A stretch of 38,166 nucleotides of DNA. Source: Acanthaster planci. Lineage: Eukaryota; Echinodermata; Asteroidea; Valvatida; Acanthasteridae. Below the pieces are notes generated by a model. It made no database searches. It saw nothing but the letters and a program-made list of their open reading frames with translations, and was not told where the DNA came from. Position 1 is the stretch's first letter. Every line of letters begins with the position of its first letter. The translations under genes were made by a program, and so were the position numbers. Positions 1-9,600 of this stretch are shown piece after piece. Where the stretch lies: positions 39,394 through 77,559 of the forward strand of contig NW_019091665.1 in assembly GCF_001949145.1 (NCBI RefSeq), in the 5' to 3' direction.

Positions 1-47
1 AGATTGTGCGGTGTTGTATAACTGTCTTTTGTTCATGAACCTGGCTC

Positions 48-380
48 AGTGCACTGCTGACCTCTTTTCAATATTGGCCAGATTAGCGTGCAGCGGTACT
101 GTGTGGCTCATCGCTGCGATGGTGGAGTGCTTTTGTCCCTGGTGGTAATCCGCTCGCTCTCAATGCCCCAAACCCTGGTATACGGTTTCAAAAGAAGGCT
201 GGATTATCACCACTTTTGAGAGTGAAAAATGCCGGTACTGCCCAGCAGCCTGGTCTTTTGTTCGGAGTACGGTCTTTTGTTGCAGGGGCCTGTTTCCTTT
301 GTCCAAGTTCGGAGACCCCGGCCACGCATATAAACCATACATCTCCGATTCCGGAGTCCCCGGCAGGAAGTGGTTAAAGG
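48..380 (-). repeat. Interspersed repeat family R1, copy 1
   Basis: About 330 bp that recurs in the window. Read on the minus strand, 215-380 closely matches the plus strand of the right end (37985-38166), including GGCCGGGGTCTCCGAACTTG and a doubled ACAAAAGACC word. Its plus strand also aligns with 10402-10990. No protein is encoded and I see no terminal inverted repeats; class unknown. Confidence 0.8.
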
Positions 381-581
381 GCAACTTTTTTCACCCTATT
401 CAAATCCAAGTTCTTGCAAACGTTGCAGATATTTCATGGCTTTAATTCAAGCTCAAGTCTTTGATATGTATTCTGGTATTTTAAAGAAAGATACAAGAAT
501 GTTACTTCTACATGTTCACCATAATGAAATGGCATTTTGCCTTCCATTAACGTACCAGTACCATTTTTGTTGTATTTCTAG

Positions 582-690
582 GATTGGATTCATCCCAGAT
601 CTATCCGCAGGTCTACAGTGCCATCAGAAGTGTGTTTCTCAACAAATACCCCCAGCTTTTAAAAAGCCTTAATAAATTCAAGCACAAAAA
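582..690 (+). CDS. TTLL coding exon a (first in window)
   Basis: Acceptor TTTCTAG before 582 and donor AAAAA|GTAAGT after 690. In phase it reads LDSSQIYPQVYSAIRSVF then LNKYPQLLKSLNKFKHK. It starts two bases into a codon frame (one base carried in) and leaves AA, which the T at 1260 completes to AAT. This is the helical segment before the ATP-grasp metal site in TTLL proteins. Confidence 0.85.
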
Positions 691-3600
691 GTAAGTTTGC
701 TTTTACCAGGGTAACTTACTTTTTCGTATTTTTCAAAATTTATTCACATTTAATCACAACTTTTTTTCATTTGGAAATAGAAATTGCTTGATTCATCTCT
801 CTGGTTTATCTCTATTTTATTTTCATCAGTGAATCAAACCTATTGTGAATTGTTTGAAACAACTGTTATCAGGCAAAACTGTGCTTAAAATTGCTTATAA
901 TTCTCCACATGTGTTTATATTATCTTTCTTAGTTTCCGATTTGTTTCGCCACAATATCAATTCTAATTCATTGGCAGGCTACCAACAACAACAGCTGTAT
1001 TGCTGCTGACAGCTTCCTACGTTATCTCCAAGATGAATATGTTATTCATCATGCTAATAGAATATGTGATGCAATACAAGGAAATGAGTGATTTGTATGG
1101 ACATTCTTATTTGGAGATCTGTCTTGATATGAAAGTGGCTAATTTTAGTTTCATCAGAAATGATGTAAAAATTCCTGACCTCACATTTTACATACATTTG
1201 AATCATGTACATGTGCATGTAGTTTTGGTGTCATTTTGACTGTTTCTTTATAATTGTAGTACCTTTTTTGAGTTGATGCGGTTTGACTTTGTTTTGGATG
1301 AGAAGCTCAAACTCTTTTTAATGGAGGTAAGTTGGAATTCTACTTTATTGCTTTCACAGTCTTTTCTGTTCATGACAAACTATTGATGATGTGACTAATA
1401 TCTTGCTCTGATATTTACTTTTTGCATTCACTTTTCAATTTTTACAAAGTGCCATTGGATGTTTTATTCCTGAAAACTGGATTCAAAATTCAAAATTTCA
1501 AAAAAGAGTGATGCCTGGGTAATTCCAGAATTAGGGGTCCAAAAGTGTGACCTTTGCATCTGAGCTTTGTTGTTTTACATGAAACTATCACCGGAATTGA
1601 TTTCAAACTATTACTATTTGTTGGGCAGGTAATTGGCATTAATTTATCACTCTTGGAAATTAGAAACTATGTTCTGAACTTAAAAATAATGTCAGATGTG
1701 ACAGGGACACCAAAAAAATGGACCCATGATTTCTGGAAGTACCCATCTCTGTTTTTATGCATTTTGGGAGAACTTACTCCCATGGTTACAGTTTTTACTA
1801 GGGATCAGATGGTTCGAACCCAGTAACTGGCTGGTGTCTCTAGCCAAATACTGGTATCTGTCCATTTAGCTGTTTTCACAGTTGTTGCATGTCAAGAAAA
1901 CTGACAATAAAACTCTAGCCTCTGGAGCTACATCTTGATTCACTTGCATTTCATATGTGCAGTTTACTCTTCAATTTCAATCAATTACTTCACACGTTGT
2001 CTTGTATTTTGTTTTGATTGATGCCAGGTGAATATGTCGCCCAACCTTTCTTCCAACCACTTTTTGCCAAACAAGTACATGTACGAGCATGTGATTTACA
2101 ACATATTGAGTGTGGTGGGAATAGCCAGGAATGTGAAGGATAAGATTAAAGACAGGTGAGTGCCTATATGGAAACACACATTTGTTCAAATCCAACTTTG
2201 AGGTTGAAAGCTGCATACAATAAATTCCCCAATAAAATGATTAACTTTTTTGCAAAATTCCTCTTGAAGGTTATTTATAGAAATAATAGCTTGTTTTGAA
2301 GCACACAAATCACAAGAAATTTGTGTTCTTCCTTAAACACTATTTCATAACAAACTAAAACCGCTGACACGAAATAAAACATTAAAAACCCAGTTTTTGT
2401 CAGTGTATTTGGGCATCGGTAGCCTACGAGCACTAATTACATAACTCGGTTGTTACCATTACCTCACTAATACATAAATCAAACTCTTTCAGAAGGCAAC
2501 TGGTATACTGCCAGCTACGAAAAATTCACCCACACTTTTTTTGTTTAATTTTTGTTTTCTTTTAATGAGGATGAGAAACGTCCTGAGGCAGTAAATCTTA
2601 GTGTCAGACACACTACATGCATGCCTCATTACCATTAGATCTTAATTGATATAAACCAACAGAATGAAAAAGCTCTTCTAAGTTTATATTTACATGTACA
2701 TTATAAAACTATAAAGGAAGCGTACACAATAAACTACCAGGATTTGGTATCAACCTGAGGATATGAGTACTGACTACATTGCCAGGGCTTTAGAAACCGT
2801 AAACAGACTAGAAGTGGAGTCGTGAATGTAACTGTCCTTGGCACTTTGTGATTTCCATCTGCCGTGACGCTTGAATAAGCGATCAGGGACTCCAGCATTG
2901 GCTGCAACTGTAGCACCCCCCGATATGAGGATACATGTGTGAACACTGAAAGGTAAAGTGTCATCTACAAAAGGTTTAATCCAATCTAAAATCAACTCCC
3001 TTACTCTGAGCTTGTAACCTGCTTTCACCTCTGACAGGTTTTGGAAAATGCACTGATCTGGGTCGTCAGCAAGAGAAATCTAGGATTTAAGCATTTCCAC
3101 AGGACAATAATTAACAAGAATTGGTACTGCTAATGACAACTGACCTGCCATCTCTGTATACGTCAGGTTTACTGGTTGGTATTAACAAGTTCAAACCATC
3201 GGGAGTCAACTCTCTATGTGCAAGTTTTATCTGAAAAAGTCCATTGAAACGGAAGAAGCCTGAATATGCTTATAAACACATGGTGACAGTTCTCAGATTC
3301 AGTAAATTAGCTAACATATGGCCATTTTCTCCAATATACATGTACATACGAATATGTACAGCACCATTTGTTTGAGAATATCTGTTATCGGTTCTTTTTT
3401 AGTTGCTGGCTTTGTAAGAGATCTTTTATCCCCATCTGCTGTAAAGAACACTATGGAAGACGAAGTAATATCATTAACACCAGCTAATTTACATGTGCCA
3501 AAGAGATACCAGTAGTTACTACTGTTTCAATGATGGGGGCAGGAGAATTGGAACATTTGCATGTCAAATGAACCAAATAAAGAGCAAAATCAAATGGATT

Positions 3601-6600
3601 AGCAGGACATGATCCTGTCCTATATTTACATGTACATGCCCAATCAACCCATCTACTGTGACAGTCAGACAGTAGAGCTGGCCCTTGCATTTAGCATGAC
3701 TGCTGCTCTCTGGCTGCCTCTTATCTGATCCCAAACTCCTGTACTGAATATTACCTGTGCTGTAAACGTGTACTAATAGGTACATTTATAAGGAATCACA
3801 TCCTTGTTATTAAGGTCTTTAATTAATATATTAAGCCATGCAATATGCTCAGCAATTAAAATGTAATCTTATTTGCTAGTATCTTCTGACAGTATTTTGT
3901 ATGAGCTCTTAATTACCACCTCTCCCAGAGATAATTAATTCCGGGAATGCGAGGATCTTGTAAATAACCTCCACTGGTCTAATTGGATTACAACCACCTG
4001 GGAAAAGCAGGGACCAGAATGGTGCCATAAATCAACATGTTCATATCAAAGTTCCAACAGCTTTGGTATCTGACATGTGAAGTACACATTTGGGATTAAG
4101 GAAATTGGAGGAACAAGCCAATTGTTTTCACTGCTCCAGTCAAGGGTAAATGCATCTATATTTTCACCAGCATATACACACATACATGTACATGTACTAG
4201 CAAACACATCCCTTTGGTCATGACATTTAATCTGCGAGTCTGGGATATCATCACAAAGTTCTTTCATATGTTCCGTACCGATTCCGTGACCAGCAACATC
4301 TTCAGCGATCGAAGACTCAACTCCCCTTGTTGCCTTCCGACGTAACTGATCGATTGGAGGGACTTAGTCCGTTCGGTCATCCCAAAGCAACATCAGCACT
4401 GTAGCCTGCAATCATCCTCACTGTAATACTTGCAGGTTTATCCACAATGCCCCACGGTTGATGGCCCCAAAGGCAGTTACACCCCCAGAGGACAATTCAC
4501 GTGTACTTTAGCCAACCTCGTGTATTGTATCTCCTGCCAACAATGCAGTGTCCATTACATCGGTGAAACAAAACAGTGCTTGGCTGACCAATTCACCAAG
4601 CACCTGCGAAGCGTCCGAAGTCAACTCACAGGGCACGCTGTAGCGTGCCGCTTCAAAGCACCACACGCTTGTAACGACATGCGCATGTGTGTGCTAACCA
4701 TGACAACAACAGACGCTCCATGCTTGGTGACAGAACAGAACATCATATTCCGGATTGAAACATTGACGCCAGGCAGTTTGAATGTAGATTTTTCTGCTTT
4801 CAAACCACCAGTCTCCCACAGCTCCAATAAAGACCCATTGGGGCCAAAAATTCGGCACATGACCAAACCGGTGGCACTCTTGTTTCTTACTTTTCCCCTA
4901 CATTACGGTGTGTACCTATCATCAGTGCTCCACAGTTTTCTTATACTACTGGCACATTATATTTTCCCCATCTGGGTTCCAAAATCTCGAATGAAAATGC
5001 TATAACTTGGTGTTATAAGAAGAGGTGAATCTGTCAATAGAATCGGTCCCCACAAAGCATTAAAACAATGGTAAACTTCACTTGAAATGCTCCAGTCATT
5101 ATTGTCTATGATACAACTGTGCTTGTCCGCTTTTTCCTTTTTTTGAACAGGGAATCCATTTCATATCCAACTGAATGCATGTATTGTACTCTAGGCACGC
5201 CTTGCAAATACTTAAAGATGACTCTCCGAGTTCACTCCTCATACTGCCGCATACAGAGATCTTCTCTACAGCTTTGTTATCTGTGAACCACTTAGTCTCT
5301 CGGCAGGACAGTTTATGGGCTAGAGCTTTCAAGACCAGCTCAACAGCTTTAAGCTCTCTCCATGATGTACATGTACTACTCTTCTGAGTTTCACTCTCAT
5401 CCCATAAACTATGGGATAGAGTATTGGCCATGTCTACTATATAGTCAGCAAATCCTGTGCAACTAGCGTCTGTACATACAATACATAAACAATTAGCATG
5501 AGGACCTACAGTACACCTGTTCAGTTTTGCCATGTTACTTCTCCAAAAAATGAATTCATCCGTAGCATCTGTGGAAAGGACTACTGTACCAGCCCATGAC
5601 AACCTAGATTCTATGCACCCATGAAGCTCTTTTGTCATGACTCTCGCTACATAACCTGTAACTTTATTGTGTTGAAGTGGAGGTGGAGGCTGCACTGCCT
5701 GCTCTACGTTTAGGATGTGGCCTTCCAGTGGGTGAAGCTGCCGCATTTGAAGCATGATCTACCTGCCTATGTTCCACCGTAGGTTTGACCAAAGGGTAGG
5801 ACTTGACTAGGTCGACGAAAAGACTGACGACCGCCATCAGTCACTGACCCTTGGTCACACTTGAACTTCTTGGCCTGCTCCAATACCACCATCTTCTTCT
5901 GCTTGACATTACAAGCCCAGCCCTGTCTTTGGCCCCGGTTATCTTGTTGTCATTCTTGTCATCGGCAACCTCGTAGGCCTCATACTCTTAAACAGTGGCC
6001 CATCCATACGGACTTGTTTCAGCGATGTAGATTAACTTCTGCAGTGTAGGCTTCACTCTAGACTCTTCACCAACGTCTTCCAAGGCACAGGAGATCACAT
6101 CTTTAATCTCTCTGGAAGAAAACATATATGTATCAAATTTAAGAAATAATTGCAGTGTTGCTCCGGTGTCATGACTGACATGAATGAAAGATCACGCCAC
6201 CAGTCCTATGCTCCAATCACCTGTTACGTAACACCTGAACAATAACGCCACAGAAAACTACACACCACGAAGAAAGTAAATATATTCTAATTCACTCATG
6301 GTCGTTGTACGAACAATTCATGTCTTGGTTTCAACCCTTGTGGCCATAGTGTCCATTATAATCACCTGGTCCTGGTTCATTTTAATTTGTTCAGAGCATG
6401 TTGAGAATTAATTTGAATCTTATAATTAACCAATTGCCCAGTGGCATTATTCCACAAAGAACTTTTCCCAAGCTCAATTTTTATTTTTAGCTGACAATTA
6501 TGCTAACATTTAAAAACAACAAGATACCTGTAACCAGTTCTTTATAAAGTTGGATTTTACAAATGCTGACCCTTGGTGTGTGTTTTTTTCAAGATTTTTT

Positions 6601-9600
6601 TGAAATTATTTGCCTTGTCAATTTTAGGAAACTCCGAGACAATGTCACAGAGCAATATTACATGAAGCTACAATGCCTGGCTATGACCTGTGGCCGCTTG
6701 AGGGCTCCACACATGCTCATTCTCCATTGAGTAGTTTTAACTTTTGTTAGTGTACAAACACAGATTTACTCAACAATGGGAACAAGTACGTAGATGTAAA
6801 GACATCACCAATATACATGTAGCAGTCAGAATTTGACAGAACATGTTGAAACATCCTCTGTGTTACAACACAGCTAGAAATCTCAGCATCGTTACACATC
6901 AGCAAGCTGGTGGTGGTTGAAGAAAAAGGCCTTTGCCTGGATATGTGCATTTATGTTTCTCAGTGAGGCCTTCAAATTACACGAGACTCTTTGGGAGGTG
7001 GCTGCAGCCATAAGCAGAGACTCATGTCATTCTGAGCCACAGCCAAGTAATCCGGACACAGCCATAGTATTGAGTATCACTAATCATGTTCCTTTTTTGT
7101 TCATTGATTACACACAGTTCACAGGATGCTCAAGCCATGCAGGTCAGCGAAAAGCGTATTCTTGTAAGATCAGACATCTGCGGCAGCCCAAAGTGCGCAA
7201 CATGCATTTCAAGCGTAAGTGACTATTGTAGTCAATATAAAAGTTCACAATTGTAGGACTGTGTGGCTAATGTATTTTTGGTGTACACTTGTGTTTTTTT
7301 TATACAACAGTTTGCAGATACCGGTAGAACCTGCCCTTTCCTTGGGGAAAATAGTAACATTTCTAGTCTTGAGAGGAGACTAGTCTTACCTTCCTGAAAT
7401 TGTGGAATATATTAACCCCTTTCGGGTTTTTTCAGGCACTCTGCCAAATCAGACAGAATCCAACAACAGAAAAAGTGTGAAGCCTGCTGAACTTGACAGA
7501 ATCCAACAGCTTAAATTAAAAACCTTTTGTTCACTGCTCACTGCATCAAAATCCCACTGAAAGTGATCTCTGTTAGTATGCTTAGGGTTTACTTGTAAAT
7601 GGACTGTAGATTGTGTCCTTCAGACCTCATTCAAGGCTCCCCCAGTATACTGAGTTTAAAAAAGTATGTGTGTGTACAACCCAACCTGTAACTTTACCTT
7701 ACGCAAGATACACTGATGTCATTCCAGTGCTAAAAAAAATAATCTGCCGGTCTAATGCACGAGGCAAGTTCGAGAGGTGACCATGTATTGACCATTGACC
7801 AATTTCCGACACATGGTTATGTCTCAAGATTGGCCCATTGATTTTGATAGTTCGAGGACCTTCCAACCAATGCAAAGAGTGTACGCCAGTTAGTGGACCA
7901 TTTGCATGGTTAATTTCCTTGCTTTGTGACACTTGAATGATTAATTGCACAGTTTTCATGTGAGCTTTCAAATAGTACAGACATTCTTATCTACAGAGCC
8001 CTGGGCATTTTCGAGTGTAAGCTTTGTCCTATCTAAAGGAGCCTTACAAAAAAACAGGTCTGAAAAGTACACCTTCATTACATGCACATAGAGATTTTCA
8101 AGGGAGGTCAGTTACAGTGGATCAGTGGATCCAGAAAATGGGGGGGAGGATAAAATAGTCAATTCCTTCCCCTCCAAACAACTTTTAATTATAATGACAG
8201 AAAGGCCATTGGGGGACTAGTGCAGCCCCTATCCTTCCTAAAGTGGATAAAAAGCCCCAAATTAGACTTACATGGATTCCTCACAAAGGCCATAAAAGAA
8301 ATTCCCAAATCCCTCTCCCCCCCAAAAAAAAATAAATAAAAGTGTGGACTTAAATCTGCCATTGGTCAGTTATGGTCATGAATTGATTCATTGTAAGTGG
8401 AATATGAGCTCAACAGGGTGGAACAGGTTTACAGACTCGGACAATCTTTTTTTTTTTTCAAGATGTATTTTGGACGATCTTGTTGCATTAAGCAGTCAAG
8501 AGGTGCAGTACAAGTGCTCATCCTGAGAGAAGTTGAGCTCTTCCCAATAGTCACTGTTGGATCCCTGTAGTGAATGGCAGGCTGCGACTCCAAGGCTATG
8601 GGCATGGTTGGCCTGTTGGATGGTCTGGCTTCTTGTCATCTACTGCTGTTTGTGGTTACAGTGAACCAAGTTTCTAGCCAAAATATTGTTGAAGGTTTTT
8701 TTAAGGGTTGATGCAAACTACAAATTGACGTGAACAATAATTGTTGCGTGTTGTCAGGAATGTGAGCTGTGTTTTAGATGCTTGGTTCCAGATCAGATCA
8801 CCATGTTGGAAGAGGCCTATCTTGAACACACACACCGCCAGAGCACTCGCAGAGTCTACCCAGAACCAATGGTAAGGCAGGAGACAAACTTAATTTTTGT
8901 ACAGCAATATGTCCTTTTGATAAATTAGGAGTTGTATGTAAACTCACTGAATGCATAGTTTGTGCAGTAATGATTTGTTAAGATGGGAATTATTATAAAC
9001 ATTTTAAATACTGAAAAATGCACATTCATCAGAACTTCAGACGAAAGGCCAATTGCAAAACTCCTTCTTAAAATTCATGTGTACGACCCAAAATGACCTA
9101 CACTGTAAATGCAGGCACTACAATTTTGGGCTGCTAGAAATAACTGGCCATAACTCACTAAAAGAAATGGCAGCTACCAAATCTCGTTTTGGGGCATTCC
9201 TTACCCAAGATCTAAACAACCTCTCTGAAAGCAAGGCATTATTTGCCATGAATCAGTTGCTGAAAGTGACAACAGAATACATGTACATCTTCATTTTATG
9301 CATGCAAAGAATACCTTTATACGTGTGGTAATTTATCTCAGTCAACAAAGCACACTATTGTTGCCATTTGGAAGAAAAAGTGATTTCATGTGGAAATGAT
9401 ATGATTTTCCTGCAAAGGGAAACAACAGTGTGCTCGGTGGAATAAGATTAATTACTGTAAAGGTATTCTTTGCATGCAAAAAATATGTGCTGTGCTTTGT
9501 CACTTCAAATTTTTAAAAGCAACCCAGTTCCAGTTAAGGGTCTTTGCTATGCAATTTATTTAATGTATCCTTTGAAAAGACACCTTCGTTTCTCTTTGAT

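Larger units (their letters stand above)
2774..6115 (-). mobile_element. Degenerate DIRS-type retrotransposon, antisense in the TTLL intron
   Basis: Minus-strand order is gag-like (about 6115-5860), CCHC knuckle (5754-5726), RT C-terminus and RNase H (5755-5030), linker (4267-4000) and tyrosine recombinase (3750-2774). RNase H plus a tyrosine recombinase in place of a DDE integrase is the hallmark of DIRS elements. Frameshifts and stops are frequent, and most of the RT is deleted between the knuckle and the RT C-terminus. A Penelope-like fragment interrupts it. I did not identify its terminal repeats, so the outer limits are minimum estimates. Confidence 0.8.

Noticed and set aside
1000-1239. 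Open frame that might be a TTLL exon
   Set aside because: No TTLL-like residues, and the flanking exons at 690 and 1260 already join in phase as KHK-N-TFFELMRF.
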